Assembly: GCA_045124055.1 (NCBI GenBank)
Contig: JBGVKZ010000036.1
Span: forward strand, 91,584-155,583
Length of the DNA stretch: 64,000 nt
DNA from: CALZKI01 sp045124055
Lineage (GTDB): Bacteria; Bacillota; Clostridia; Lachnospirales; Lachnospiraceae
Direction: 5' to 3'
Position 1 is the first letter of the stretch; each line of letters starts with the position of its first letter. A program made the position numbers and the translations under genes. A model generated the notes under the pieces. The model was not told the origin of the DNA, did not search any database, and saw nothing but the letters and a program-made list of their open reading frames with translations. Below, piece by piece: positions 9,247 to 18,672 of this stretch.

Positions 9247-10804
9247 AAAAATATTTTTCACCTCCTAAACGATAGGTGGCTGCCAGTATCATATGATTTT
9301 CTAAAATCCGTTCACTTTCCTCTAAATCCGCAATCGTTCTTGCCACCTTTAAAAGACTATAATAAGCTCTTTTTGAAAAAATAACCGTACTTTGTAACTC
9401 CTCTAATAACTTTCTGGCTTCTTCACTCAAAAAACAACTTTTTTCAATTTCCTGGCTGCTTAACCGGCCATTGCTTTTATAGTCATCTCCCTTTTTTTCA
9501 AAAAGTTTCTGATACCTTTCTTTTTGGAAATTTCTGGCATTAATTACCCTTTGTTTCATATGATTTGTAGTAAATTCCACGTTATGTAATCCAGAAATCT
9601 TCTTTTCTTTTGGCTCTAAATAAATCGTTTCTGCTACCATATCCATACGGTCTAAAATGGGTCCTGAAATGTGTGAGACATATTTTCTTATTTGATAAGG
9701 CATACACTGACATTTATTTTTATCTGGATAAAATCCGCAAGGACAAGGATTCATCGCTCCAACTAACATCACGTCTGCCGGAAACTGATACATCATTCCC
9801 TTACGAAAAAGTGTTATTTTCCTCTGTTCCAAAGGCTGCCGCATAACATCTAAAACATTTCGGTGAAATTCCGGCAGCTCGTCCAAAAACAAAATGCCCC
9901 TATGGGCTAAAGTCATAGCTCCTGCCTTTGCTACTATACCGCCTCCAAGCAAGGTATTTACCGTAGCACTATGGTGCACTTGTATAAAAGGTCTTTGCCC
10001 TTTTAAAAAATGATTTTCTTCCAAACACCCCAAAGCACTTTCAATAGAGGCTGTTTCCATTTTTTCCATATCCGTAAGAGGTGGTAAAATAGACGAAAGA
10101 GCCTTAGCTACCATAGTCTTTCCACTGCCTGGTGGCCCAATCAGCAAAAGATTGTGTTCTCCTGCTGCCGCAATAAGAGCTGCTCGTTTTGCACTTTCCT
10201 GCCCGACAATCTGCTCAAAACTATATTCCTCTTTTTCCTCTTGATTTTCTACCTCTTTTAATATGTGTTGGGTCTTAGACGTTTTTTTTGCCTTTTTTCC
10301 TTTTAAAAAGTCCACAACCTCTGCCACATTGGAAAATCCATATACTTCCATTTTGCCAAATAGATTTGCTTCTTTTACATTGTCCTCTGCCACGATACAG
10401 GCTTTTATCCCCTCTTTATAGGCCTTTACTAAAATTGGAAATACTCCGGAAACAGCCTTTAATGTTCCATCTAACCCCAGTTCTCCTAATAAAAGCATTT
10501 TGTCTGTGGAATGCTTATCCAAAAGTTCTAAGGACTTTAAAATACCGATAGCAATGGGTAAGTCATAGGCTGTCCCAACCTTCCGTACATTCGCTGGAGA
10601 TAAATTGACTAGAATCTTCTTTGGCGGAATCGTAATTCCCAGATTTTTTATGGCAGCTTTGACTCTTTCTTTTGCCTCTTTCACTTCACTTCCCAATAAT
10701 CCCACCATCTCAAGACCAGGGAAACCATTGGAAATATCCACTTCGATTTGTAAAATAGCACCCTCTACTCCGACCAGTGCACCTGATAATGTTGTACTGA
10801 ACAT
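9239..10804 (-). CDS. comM: YifB/ComM-family Mg-chelatase-like AAA+ ATPase
   Basis: ComM is a hexameric branch-migration helicase that helps integrate DNA during natural transformation. The 521-residue protein has the N-terminal ChlI-like domain (SNGFPGLEMVGL; KKILVNLSPANVRK). The AAA+ core has a Walker A, LLIGPPGSGKTMVAKAL, near residue 220, a Walker B, GILFLDELPEF, and the family-specific GAMNPCPCGFYPD. The C-terminal Mg-chelatase-like domain ends with RVARTIADLE. It forms an operon with dprA. Confidence 0.96.
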   Translation of the reverse strand: MFSTTLSGALVGVEGAILQIEVDISNGFPGLEMVGLLGSEVKEAKERVKAAIKNLGITIPPKKILVNLSPANVRKVGTAYDLPIAIGILKSLELLDKHSTDKMLLLGELGLDGTLKAVSGVFPILVKAYKEGIKACIVAEDNVKEANLFGKMEVYGFSNVAEVVDFLKGKKAKKTSKTQHILKEVENQEEKEEYSFEQIVGQESAKRAALIAAAGEHNLLLIGPPGSGKTMVAKALSSILPPLTDMEKMETASIESALGCLEENHFLKGQRPFIQVHHSATVNTLLGGGIVAKAGAMTLAHRGILFLDELPEFHRNVLDVMRQPLEQRKITLFRKGMMYQFPADVMLVGAMNPCPCGFYPDKNKCQCMPYQIRKYVSHISGPILDRMDMVAETIYLEPKEKKISGLHNVEFTTNHMKQRVINARNFQKERYQKLFEKKGDDYKSNGRLSSQEIEKSCFLSEEARKLLEELQSTVIFSKRAYYSLLKVARTIADLEESERILENHMILAATYRLGGEKYFYG

Positions 10805-10876
10805 ACTCCTCCTTCCTATGCAGATTTTTCTTTTATGGGTAAAATATTTATATGGGTCTTAAATGAAAATAGAATG

Positions 10877-10904
10877 TACCGGCAATGTCGATGCATTGCC
10901 GGTA
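10877..10904 (-). terminator. Stem-loop after sigK
   Basis: TACCGGCAATG and CATTGCCGGTA form a perfect 11-bp stem with a 6-base loop, 8 bases after the sigK stop. The following T-rich tract on the minus strand is only moderate (TTCTATTTTC), but position and stability fit an intrinsic terminator. Confidence 0.65.
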
Positions 10905-10911
10905 AAAGATA

Positions 10912-11613
10912 CTAGAATCCTTCCTTCAATTTTTGAAGGGCTTTTTTCTCGATACGTGAAACATAACTTCTGGATATGCCTAGTTTTTTACCGATTTCTC
11001 TTTGTGTGATTTCGTTACCGGAATATAATCCATAACGCATAGATAAGATTTCTTTTTCTCTTTCGGTAAGCAGAGTATCAAATAGAACCTGTAATTTCTG
11101 TAAATTTTCTACAAGCTCCATTTTGTCAATGACATCAATCTGCTCACATTCGATGACATCTAAAAGATTGATTTCATTTCCTTCCCTATCCACGCCGATA
11201 GGCTCATAAATGGAAACTTCTCGAGACGTTTTTTTCTTTCCACGAAGCATCATAAGAAGTTCATTATCGATACATCTGGCTGCGTAAGTCCCTATTCTGC
11301 TGCCTTTTGAGTCATCATAAGAGTTGATTGCCTTAATTAGTCCTATTGTTCCTATGGAAATCAAATCGTCTAATTCTTCTTCCGTGTTTTGATACTTTTT
11401 GGCTATGTGGGCTACGAGTCTTAAATTGCGTTCTATTAATATTTCTCTTGCTTTCGCCGCCTCATCTTTTTGGCCTTGCTTCATTAGCTGAATATAGTAA
11501 ACTTCCTCCTCAGAGGATAATGGTTTTTGAAAAGTTTTCAAAATAGCCCCCAAAGTCCATTTACCATAGTTTATGAGATTGGTAGCATTCAAGTGCCTTT
11601 CCATCTGTACCAT
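10912..11613 (-). CDS. sigK: RNA polymerase sporulation sigma factor SigK
   Basis: SigK directs late mother-cell gene expression during sporulation. The protein carries sigma region 2 (ERNLRLVAHIAKKYQNTEE, DLISIGTIGLIKAINSYD, TYAARCIDNELLM) and region 4 (LLTEREKEILSMRYGL, TQREIGKKLGISRSYVSRIE), closest to the SigK type (PIGVDREGNEINLLDV). The gene is intact, with no skin-type insertion. The start is uncertain. A GTG at 11637 keeps the frame open but sits directly against a -10 box, so I use ATG 11613; ATG 11604 is also possible. About 35 residues precede the core motif FQKPLSSEEE, so a pro-sequence cannot be excluded. Confidence 0.93.
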   Translation of the reverse strand: MVQMERHLNATNLINYGKWTLGAILKTFQKPLSSEEEVYYIQLMKQGQKDEAAKAREILIERNLRLVAHIAKKYQNTEEELDDLISIGTIGLIKAINSYDDSKGSRIGTYAARCIDNELLMMLRGKKKTSREVSIYEPIGVDREGNEINLLDVIECEQIDVIDKMELVENLQKLQVLFDTLLTEREKEILSMRYGLYSGNEITQREIGKKLGISRSYVSRIEKKALQKLKEGF

Positions 11614-11638
11614 TTTATTTTGGAAAAAGATTAGCACT

Positions 11639-11667
11639 ATTATAGGAAATTATTTTCCTTTTCGCAA
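11639..11667 (-). promoter_or_regulatory. Promoter-like sequence before sigK
   Basis: On the minus strand, TTGCGA (11662-11667) and TATAAT (11639-11644) are spaced by 17 bases. The spacing and boxes resemble a vegetative promoter, which would be unexpected for a mother-cell sigma gene. It also argues against the GTG start at 11637. Confidence 0.45.
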
Positions 11668-11679
11668 CAAAAAAGTACT

Positions 11680-12810
11680 TTATAACAAAAATTCTGCCAA
11701 CACCACATTGCTCACATCTATTCCCCGTTCTGTCAAAAAAATGCGGCCGTCTTTTTCCCGGATAAGTTTCTGACTCTTTAATGTTTCTAACACGCCACCA
11801 TAAATTTCCCCTATGGAAACATGAAAAGCATCGGCAAATTCCTTTTTTGAAACCCCTTTCATCATACGAAGTCCCAAAAACATAAATTCTTCCATACAAT
11901 CTTTCTTAGATAACGTTTCCACCTCTACCTGTCCCATATAACCATCTTCTAAATAGGTAGAAAGCTTTTCCACATTTTTGTAGCGGACATTTTGGATCAG
12001 GGAAGATGCCCCAAGCCCAAGTCCTAAGTACTCTTTTCTTATCCAATACCGGATATTGTGTCTGCATTCATATCCCTTTTTTGCATAGTTAGAAATCTCA
12101 TAACGGCGATATCCTGCTGCCTCTAGTATTTCCTTTGTTTGATAATACATCTGCCGCTCTATATCTTCCTTTGGCAAAGGTAATTGTTCCTTTTCATAAC
12201 TTTCAAAAAAGGGAGTTCCTTCCTCTACAATCAAACTGTATGCAGAGATATGTTCTACTCCAAGTGCCACTACTTTTTTTAACGTATCTTCATATTGCTT
12301 TAATGTCTGGTTCGGAAGTCCCGACATAATATCCACATTGATATTGTCAAACCCCACTTTTCTTGCCATCTGATAGGTTTCTAAAAACTGTTCATAGCTA
12401 TGGATTCTTCCCAAAGTTTTTAATAACTCATCATCTGTGGATTGAAGTCCAATACTTAAACGGTTAATACCAGCCTCCTTATAGGCTTTTAATGACTCTA
12501 TCGTAACCGTTCCAGGATTACATTCCATCGTAATTTCGCAGGTGTTTGATAGATGATATTCTTCTTTCATACATCGAATTACCTGTACCAGTTTCTCGTA
12601 AGGTACTAAAGTTGGCGTACCTCCACCTATAAAAATAGTATCTACAATATCTTCTTTGTATGCAGTTGCTTTTTTTCTTATCTCCTTATGCAAAACGTCC
12701 ATATATGAATTCTGCACCTGAATATTTGCAGGTGCAGAAAGAAAATCACAATAATTACATTTTTTTACACAAAAAGGGATATGAATATATAATCCAATCT
12801 GTTTCATCAT
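11680..12810 (-). CDS. hemW: HemW, radical SAM heme chaperone (oxygen-independent coproporphyrinogen oxidase-like)
   Basis: HemW is a HemN-like radical SAM protein that binds heme and hands it to target proteins; it is not a true coproporphyrinogen oxidase. The 4Fe-4S motif is CVKKCNYCDF with cysteines at residues 14, 18 and 21. IFIGGGTPT and a conserved GLPNQT follow, and the C-terminal HemN domain is present (EEFMFLGLRMMKGV). The 376-residue length fits HemW. The start ATG overlaps the lepA stop (ATGA), and the lepA-hemW pair is a common operon in Firmicutes. Confidence 0.94.
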   Translation of the reverse strand: MMKQIGLYIHIPFCVKKCNYCDFLSAPANIQVQNSYMDVLHKEIRKKATAYKEDIVDTIFIGGGTPTLVPYEKLVQVIRCMKEEYHLSNTCEITMECNPGTVTIESLKAYKEAGINRLSIGLQSTDDELLKTLGRIHSYEQFLETYQMARKVGFDNINVDIMSGLPNQTLKQYEDTLKKVVALGVEHISAYSLIVEEGTPFFESYEKEQLPLPKEDIERQMYYQTKEILEAAGYRRYEISNYAKKGYECRHNIRYWIRKEYLGLGLGASSLIQNVRYKNVEKLSTYLEDGYMGQVEVETLSKKDCMEEFMFLGLRMMKGVSKKEFADAFHVSIGEIYGGVLETLKSQKLIREKDGRIFLTERGIDVSNVVLAEFLL

Positions 12811-14624
12811 TTTTTGTCGTCCAATTTCAGTACGCTCATAAAAGCCTGCTGTGGAATTTCCACATTGCCTACCTGACGCATACGTTTCTTACCTTCTTTT
12901 TGCTTCTCTAAAAGTTTCTTTTTACGAGTAATATCCCCACCATAACATTTTGCCAAGACGTCTTTACGCATCGCTTTTACGGTTTCTCTTGCTATGATTT
13001 TACCGCCTACGGCTGCCTGAATCGGAATTTCAAATAAATGGCGTGGAATTTCTTCTTTTAACTTTTCACACATTTTTCTACCACGTTCATAGGCACTATC
13101 TGCATGCACAATAAAGGATAAGGCGTCCACTTCCTCTTTGTTGATTAAAATATCCAATTTCACAAGCTTTGATTCCTCATAGCCTTTTAATTCATAGTCA
13201 AAGGACGCATAGCCTCTGGAACGGGATTTTAAGGCGTCAAAGAAATCATAAATAATTTCATTTAAAGGCAATTCATAACGAAGTACAGCTCTGGTGCCTT
13301 CGATATATTCCATTCCAAGATATTTCCCGCGTCTTTCCTGACAAAGCTCCATAATTGCACCGATAAATTCGCTAGTCACCATAATTTCCGCAGAAACTAT
13401 CGGTTCTTCCATAAAGTCAATTTCAGATGGGTCAGGCAAGTTCGAAGGATTTGTTAACTCAATGACTTCCCCATTGGTTTTGTGCACTTTATAAATAACG
13501 CCTGGAGCTGTTGTTACTAAATCTAAGTTGTATTCTCTTTCCAGTCTTTCCTGCACAATTTCCAAATGTAATAACCCAAGGAAACCGCAACGGAAACCAA
13601 AGCCTAACGCAATGGAAGTTTCCGGTTCATATTGGAGAGCTGCATCGTTTAACTGGAGTTTTTCCAGAGCATCTCGAAGGTCTGGATATTTTGCTCCATC
13701 TGCCGGATACAAACCACAATACACCATAGAATTTACTTTTTTATAGCCTGGAAGTGCCTCGGCACAAGGGTTCTGTCCATCTGTCACCGTGTCACCAACC
13801 ATCGTATCTCTAACATTTTTAATCGAAGCCGTTATATAACCAACCATTCCCGCCTCTAATTCTTCGCAAGGAATAAATTGTCCAGCACCAAAGTAGCCAA
13901 CTTCTACTACATCTGCCTTGGCACCAGTTGCCATCATCAAAATTTGTGTTCCCTTTTTTACGGTACCCTCTTTAATACGGCAGAAAATAATTACTCCTTT
14001 ATAAGAGTCATATAAAGAGTCAAAAATCAATGCCTTAAGAGGTGCATTTTTATCCCCTGTTGGAGCTGGAATCTTTTCCACAATCTGCTCTAATACTTCA
14101 TCAATTCCAATACCATTTTTAGCAGAAATCAGCGGAGCATCCTGGGCTTCAATACCAATCACGTCTTCAATTTCATTCTTGACAAAATCTGGTCTGGCAC
14201 TTGGCAAGTCGATTTTATTGATAACCGGAAAAACCTCCAAATCGTGGTCTAATGCCAAATATACATTTGCCAGCGTCTGAGCTTCGATACCCTGAGCCGC
14301 ATCTACCACTAAAATTGCTCCATCACAGGCTGCAAGACTTCTACTAACCTCATAGTTAAAATCTACATGTCCTGGAGTATCAATTAAGTTAAAAATGTAT
14401 TCTTCTCCATTTTTTGCCTTATAAACTGTACGAACAGTTTGAGCCTTAATGGTAATTCCTCTTTCTCTCTCAATATCCATATTATCCAGAACCTGTGCCT
14501 GCATTTCTCTGCTGGTAAGGAGTCCTGTGCGTTCAATGATACGGTCAGCCAAAGTGGACTTACCGTGGTCTATATGTGCAACAATGCAAAAATTTCTAAT
14601 TTTACTCTGTTCAATTCCTGACAT
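12807..14624 (-). CDS. lepA: Elongation factor 4 (LepA), ribosome back-translocation GTPase
   Basis: LepA is a translational GTPase acting on stalled or mistranslocated ribosomes. G1 is AHIDHGKSTLADR, G3 is DTPGHVDFNYEVSRSL, and G4 is NKIDLPSARPD. The LepA-specific C-terminal domain ends with GKKRMRQVGNVEIPQQAF, the family signature. The length of 605 is standard. GGAGGAAGT precedes the ATG. Confidence 0.98.
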   Translation of the reverse strand: MSGIEQSKIRNFCIVAHIDHGKSTLADRIIERTGLLTSREMQAQVLDNMDIERERGITIKAQTVRTVYKAKNGEEYIFNLIDTPGHVDFNYEVSRSLAACDGAILVVDAAQGIEAQTLANVYLALDHDLEVFPVINKIDLPSARPDFVKNEIEDVIGIEAQDAPLISAKNGIGIDEVLEQIVEKIPAPTGDKNAPLKALIFDSLYDSYKGVIIFCRIKEGTVKKGTQILMMATGAKADVVEVGYFGAGQFIPCEELEAGMVGYITASIKNVRDTMVGDTVTDGQNPCAEALPGYKKVNSMVYCGLYPADGAKYPDLRDALEKLQLNDAALQYEPETSIALGFGFRCGFLGLLHLEIVQERLEREYNLDLVTTAPGVIYKVHKTNGEVIELTNPSNLPDPSEIDFMEEPIVSAEIMVTSEFIGAIMELCQERRGKYLGMEYIEGTRAVLRYELPLNEIIYDFFDALKSRSRGYASFDYELKGYEESKLVKLDILINKEEVDALSFIVHADSAYERGRKMCEKLKEEIPRHLFEIPIQAAVGGKIIARETVKAMRKDVLAKCYGGDITRKKKLLEKQKEGKKRMRQVGNVEIPQQAFMSVLKLDDKK

Positions 14625-14655
14625 ACTTCCTCCAAATACTTCTCATTCGGAGTTA

Positions 14656-14685
14656 AGTATACCATATCTTTTTTTATTTTGTCTA
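14656..14685 (-). promoter_or_regulatory. Promoter of lepA-hemW
   Basis: On the minus strand, TAGACA (14680-14685) and TATACT (14656-14661) are separated by 18 bases, about 32 bases before the lepA start codon. Confidence 0.5.
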
Positions 14686-14731
14686 CGAATACCGTATTGG
14701 TATGTAGGAAAAAGCCGTCCTTTTAAACTCC

Positions 14732-15976
14732 CTATGTATTCTCACCGGATAAGACAATATCTAAAATATGTGCTAAAGGTTCTATGGCATTTTTAATTTC
14801 TTCCACAGTGTTGGTCTGAGCCCCCAACTCAATCAATAGACTTTTTCCCCGAAGATGCATATTATAACGATAACCATTCAAATAGTTTTTCCTGGTAAGT
14901 CCCGGATAATATTCATTAGCCGCCACTTGCATCTGAAAAGAAAACGCAAGATTTTCCTGCAAATTGGGATTTTCCAGATAAGAAATCTGTCCATTTTTCT
15001 TGGTCCTGGATAACCCATTAAAAAACATAATCTTGGCCGTGGAATTACCATTCACATCTGTAACCAGCCTGGTATTTTCATTCACTCCATCTCGATGTAA
15101 GTCAATGACTACTTCAATAGTTGGATTTTCTTCTAAAATCTGTTCCAGAGCTGGAAGGGACTTGGAATAGGCATAATCCCTACTTGGCACATCGTATTCT
15201 CCTGTATGATGAATCACATTATAGCCATATTCTTGTCGCAAAATTTGTGCCAGCATTTCTCCTGCACCTACAATGGTGGTATCACTATCTCCTAAAATAG
15301 AATCACTAAATGCTTCTTGAGAATGAGTATGATAAATTAAAATTTGAGGTGCATCATTACTTTGTTTCAGTGTCATATCCATTCCAAGTAAAGCCTCCAC
15401 ATCAAATAACTCCGGAACTGCCTCTGTAACACTGTCTACTGTATAAAATGCACTGATAAAATCCTCCGTGGTTTCATAATCTGCCCAGTTGTAAGTCACA
15501 CTTTTTTCAGTGTTTTTTTCAAAGGGCGTACTACTATTTGTTAAAAATCCATTTTCCGCCTGTATAAGAGACAACATATCTTCCGGAACATCTTCTATCA
15601 CATAAGCTTCTCTTTCATAATCGCCTGACTTCCCCTTATCACTTTGGGTACCTGTTGTTTCCATATCCCCATACCCATTTAGATAATCATATAGTGGCAT
15701 AACGCCAGATAGCATTTTGGTTAAAAAAAATTCGCTTTCATTTTCCATATAGTTATTATTGGCTATGGAGAGAACAGGAAAAAAGGAATCTACAATCGAT
15801 TCCTCTATATTTTCCTCCACCAAATCTCTCATCGAAAGAGAGCTTGTTTCCTTTTCCCTACTAAATTCGTAGAATCCAATGCCTCCTACTAAAAGCACTA
15901 TGATAAATATAAATTCTAACATTTCTAGCGTTTTTTTATGCTTATGTCCGAAAAAACCTTGTACTACCAGCCGCAT
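14732..15976 (-). CDS. spoIIP: Stage II sporulation protein P (SpoIIP), peptidoglycan hydrolase
   Basis: SpoIIP is a septal peptidoglycan amidase/endopeptidase that works with SpoIID and SpoIIM during engulfment. The protein has one N-terminal membrane anchor (about residues 19-37), a variable extracytoplasmic linker, and a C-terminal SpoIIP domain starting at ILIYHTHSQEAFSDS. This domain also has VVIDLHRDGV and LLIELGAQTNTVEEIKNA, whose H, E and N residues fit the amidase-like active site. The 414-residue length is normal. It lies 50 bases after gpr, the gpr-spoIIP order typical of endospore formers. Confidence 0.96.
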   Translation of the reverse strand: MRLVVQGFFGHKHKKTLEMLEFIFIIVLLVGGIGFYEFSREKETSSLSMRDLVEENIEESIVDSFFPVLSIANNNYMENESEFFLTKMLSGVMPLYDYLNGYGDMETTGTQSDKGKSGDYEREAYVIEDVPEDMLSLIQAENGFLTNSSTPFEKNTEKSVTYNWADYETTEDFISAFYTVDSVTEAVPELFDVEALLGMDMTLKQSNDAPQILIYHTHSQEAFSDSILGDSDTTIVGAGEMLAQILRQEYGYNVIHHTGEYDVPSRDYAYSKSLPALEQILEENPTIEVVIDLHRDGVNENTRLVTDVNGNSTAKIMFFNGLSRTKKNGQISYLENPNLQENLAFSFQMQVAANEYYPGLTRKNYLNGYRYNMHLRGKSLLIELGAQTNTVEEIKNAIEPLAHILDIVLSGENT

Positions 15977-16026
15977 ATGTTTACCTTTCCTACTGCATAG
16001 ACAAGTATATGAGAAAAAAGCATAGT

Positions 16027-16932
16027 TTAGAACTCAAAGGCCATATTGATTGCCATTGCCAAAGTGTATGAAAGACGCTCTATCATTGCATCTACATCTT
16101 TTCCAGTAACAAACATATTTTGTAATTCTCCAATGGTTTTTGTATTTCTTTCCACAAATTTTGAGTAGGTATCCGCACCCGTTTCTTTGCTGATTTCTTC
16201 AATGGCATCTACCACAATAGTGGCCGCCGCTACCACAGTTGGAATTCCCACCGCAACTACCGGCACACCGATATTTTCCTCAATTAAAGCATTTCGATAA
16301 TTGCCCACGCCGGAACCTGGGTGAATACCTGTATCGGTAATCTGAATGGTTTTATTCAGTCGTTTTGTACTGCGGCTCGCCAGTGCATCTACGGCAATTA
16401 CAAGGTCCGGTTTTGTCTCTTTTACGATACCTTTCACCATTTCTTCACTTTCCATACCGGTTTTTGCCATAACCCCCGGAATTACTCCACTGATGCTATG
16501 GACGAGGCTCTTTCCGAAAGCCGCCTTTCCATATTCTTTTACGACGTGTCTTGTAATATTCAATTTATCGATTACCATAGGTCCAAGAGCATCTGCCGTT
16601 ACTTCACGGTTACCTAGTCCTACTATCAAAACAGATTTTTCCTTCTTTCTATCTTCCATCAACTGACGCAGTTTTTCTGCAATATTTTTTGCCACACAAT
16701 TATGATAATCTTCATCTGATTCCTCTAATCTGGCGGCTTCCACAGTAATGTAAGTTCCCATAGGCTTTCCCATCGCTTTAGAAGCATTTTTTGTTTCAAT
16801 AAATACGGTAGTGGTTTTAATATCCCCTTTTTGTTCCTCCTCTACTCTGATTCCTCTAAGACCTTCCTCAGCATCCATAATGTAATCTCTGGCTTCTACC
16901 GCCAAATCTGTCCTCACTCGAAACTGACTCAT
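16027..16932 (-). CDS. gpr: Germination protease GPR
   Basis: GPR is the aspartic-type protease that degrades small acid-soluble spore proteins at germination, made as a zymogen in the forespore. The start MSQFRVRTDLAVEARDYI carries the family processing region. The core has LIVGLGNREVTADALGP and VIAVDALASRSTKRLNKT, and GVGNYRNALIEENIGVPV matches the family. The 301-residue length is slightly short but complete. It is divergent from rpsT and followed by spoIIP. Confidence 0.96.
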   Translation of the reverse strand: MSQFRVRTDLAVEARDYIMDAEEGLRGIRVEEEQKGDIKTTTVFIETKNASKAMGKPMGTYITVEAARLEESDEDYHNCVAKNIAEKLRQLMEDRKKEKSVLIVGLGNREVTADALGPMVIDKLNITRHVVKEYGKAAFGKSLVHSISGVIPGVMAKTGMESEEMVKGIVKETKPDLVIAVDALASRSTKRLNKTIQITDTGIHPGSGVGNYRNALIEENIGVPVVAVGIPTVVAAATIVVDAIEEISKETGADTYSKFVERNTKTIGELQNMFVTGKDVDAMIERLSYTLAMAINMAFEF

Positions 16933-16994
16933 AACTTTTTCCTTTATCCAATAGATTTTTCTTATATTTTTTACAAATTTTACAACTTTATGTA

Positions 16995-17023
16995 TTGACA
17001 GAAAGATTTCAATGCCCTAAAAT
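16995..17023 (+). promoter_or_regulatory. Promoter of rpsT
   Basis: A perfect TTGACA -35 (16995-17000) and TAAAAT -10 (17018-17023) with a 17-base spacer lie on the plus strand, leaving a leader of about 80 bases before the rpsT start. Confidence 0.7.
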
Positions 17024-17109
17024 AGCAACTGTGTGTTGAAAACATAGACGTCCGTGTCCGGCTCTGGTTTCAACGATTTATAAACTGAATTTACATGGGA
17101 GGTGTAGGC

Positions 17110-17373
17110 ATGGCTAACATCAAATCTGCAAAAAAAAGAATTTTAGTTAATCAGACAAAAGCTGATCGTAATAAAGCTATCAGATCAAGCGTTAAAACAG
17201 CTGTAAAGAAAGTTTACGTTGCTATTGATGCTAACGATAAAGAAGCTGCTGCTAGTGCATTATTAGCTGCAACAGCTACTATCGACAAAGCTACTTCTAA
17301 AGGTGTATACCACAAGAATTATGCTTCAAGAAAAGTATCTCGTTTAGCAAAAGCTGTAAACCAGATGGCTTAA
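17110..17373 (+). CDS. rpsT: 30S ribosomal protein S20
   Basis: S20 is a primary 16S rRNA-binding protein of the 30S subunit. The sequence MANIKSAKKRILVNQTKADR is the standard S20 N-terminus, followed by Lys/Ala-rich helices. The frame opens at 17095, but the GGGAGGTG ribosome site at about 17097-17104 sets the start at the ATG at 17110, giving 87 residues. It is the only plus-strand housekeeping gene in the left half, divergent from gpr. Confidence 0.98.
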   Translation: MANIKSAKKRILVNQTKADRNKAIRSSVKTAVKKVYVAIDANDKEAAASALLAATATIDKATSKGVYHKNYASRKVSRLAKAVNQMA

Positions 17374-17402
17374 TTTTTGACATAAATAAAAACATAAAAA
17401 AT

Positions 17403-17438
17403 AAAAGCAATCCATACCGTCATGTGGATTGCTTTTTT
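17403..17438 (+). terminator. Intrinsic terminator after rpsT
   Basis: AAAAGCAATCCA and TGGATTGCTTTT form a perfect 12-bp stem with a 10-base loop, ending in a T run. The A run on the other side makes it usable from both strands, serving also the LiaF-like gene that converges on it. Confidence 0.88.
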
Positions 17439-17453
17439 ATTTATTCTTTTCTT

Positions 17454-18194
17454 CTATATATACGTGATTTCTAAATCGCCAAGACTCACATCTCCGTTTA
17501 ATCTTAATACTGGAGTACCGGCAGATTTACTCTGATTCTTTTCTTCTACATTTCCCATTGTTACGTTAATGTTATTTTCAACTCTCCACTCTCTTGGGAT
17601 AAAAAGCTGCACACTACCAAAGGAAGCCTTTACATAAACGTCTGCATAATCTCCTACAATTTTTGCACTATCGAAATAAACTATCATTTCTCCAAAATGA
17701 TTTTCTAAAGTAGCACTGACTAAATTGGTGGTTGTCACATATTTTGTTGTTGCACCAAATTTGTTATAGCAAGTAACGTGACTGCCCCCATCATTCTGTG
17801 TGCTATCTTCGTGTATTTCACGGGCATCTACTGAATCAAAAGTCTGATGCATAGATTCCATATGCTTTCTCCAATGCTCCTCTTTTTTCTTTTTTCTTGG
17901 AAAAATTGTATCAAAACCAATGGTCAATAATAAAGCTGCGAGAATTAAAATCCAAATGGAGATATGTGGTAACCCAATGGTTTCTCCAAACAATGCCCAC
18001 AAAAATGCAAGTGGGAAAAAGATTCCGCCAAAACTTAACGAAAGGATTCCATCAATGAGTGCAATTCCAAATAAAATTCCTAAAACAATACTCCAAATAC
18101 TGATTTCGCTTGAAATCATTCCCATTTGATACACTACAATAAAAATCGCAATGGCAATCAACGATACGCCCCAAAAAATATTTTTTCTTTTCAT
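17454..18194 (-). CDS. Membrane protein with LiaF-like C-terminal domain
   Basis: This 246-residue protein has an N-terminal region of about four membrane helices (residues 5-95) followed by a basic KKKK stretch and a soluble domain. The soluble domain has ENHFGEMIVYFDSAKIVGD and KASFGSVQLFIPREW, repeats characteristic of the LiaF/DUF2154 beta-solenoid-like domain. In the family, LiaF is a negative partner of cell-envelope stress regulators. Its ATG overlaps the stop of the LytTR gene by 4 bases, so the two are translated together. By analogy with LytTR regulator/membrane-inhibitor pairs it may sequester or tune that regulator; this is inference. Confidence 0.8.
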   Translation of the reverse strand: MKRKNIFWGVSLIAIAIFIVVYQMGMISSEISIWSIVLGILFGIALIDGILSLSFGGIFFPLAFLWALFGETIGLPHISIWILILAALLLTIGFDTIFPRKKKKEEHWRKHMESMHQTFDSVDAREIHEDSTQNDGGSHVTCYNKFGATTKYVTTTNLVSATLENHFGEMIVYFDSAKIVGDYADVYVKASFGSVQLFIPREWRVENNINVTMGNVEEKNQSKSAGTPVLRLNGDVSLGDLEITYI

Positions 18195-18652
18195 ACTCTT
18201 ATCCTCTTTTCTTCTAATTTACTTTTCAATACTTTGTAATATGACCTGGATACATAAATCTGTTTATGTGTATTTTGAAATTGAATCAGGCTTGCCGCTG
18301 TCAAATTTCGATTTACCGAAAAAATTTGATTACAGTTTACGATGGCTGATTTAGATATCCTTAAAAACCAGGTTGGTAAAATCCTTTCAAGCTCATACAG
18401 TTTATAATCGGTTTCATAAACTTCATTTTGCGTATGTACCTGTATGTGCCCTGCCTCCGTTTCAAAGAACAATATATCCCGGAAATCCAAGTAGTATTCG
18501 GTCTCACCCCGATAGGCTATAAAATGACTGGATACCGATTGTTCTTTTTGAAGTATCGTCTGTAATTGCATAATTTCCGGAGTAATGGCTCTGCATCTGA
18601 TTATGATTTCATCTTCTGCCAGGTTGTCTTCCATTTCAATCCGTAGCTTCAT
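18191..18652 (-). CDS. LytTR-family DNA-binding transcriptional regulator
   Basis: The 153-residue protein has a short N-terminal region (1-45) without a receiver domain, then a full LytTR DNA-binding domain. Visible motifs are YYLDFRDILFFETEAGHIQV, LYELERILPTWFLRISKSAI and VSRSYYKVLKSKL. Stand-alone LytTR regulators without a receiver are usually paired with a membrane protein, which fits the downstream overlapping LiaF-like gene. A GGAGGGAAGGAA ribosome site precedes the ATG. A promoter with upstream direct repeats suggests autoregulation. Confidence 0.9.
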   Translation of the reverse strand: MKLRIEMEDNLAEDEIIIRCRAITPEIMQLQTILQKEQSVSSHFIAYRGETEYYLDFRDILFFETEAGHIQVHTQNEVYETDYKLYELERILPTWFLRISKSAIVNCNQIFSVNRNLTAASLIQFQNTHKQIYVSRSYYKVLKSKLEEKRIRV

Positions 18653-18672
18653 TTCCTTCCCTCCATATTGCC

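Noticed and set aside
11635..11637. GTG as start codon of sigK
   Set aside because: It lies immediately after a -10 box, upstream or at the expected transcription start, and has no ribosome site.
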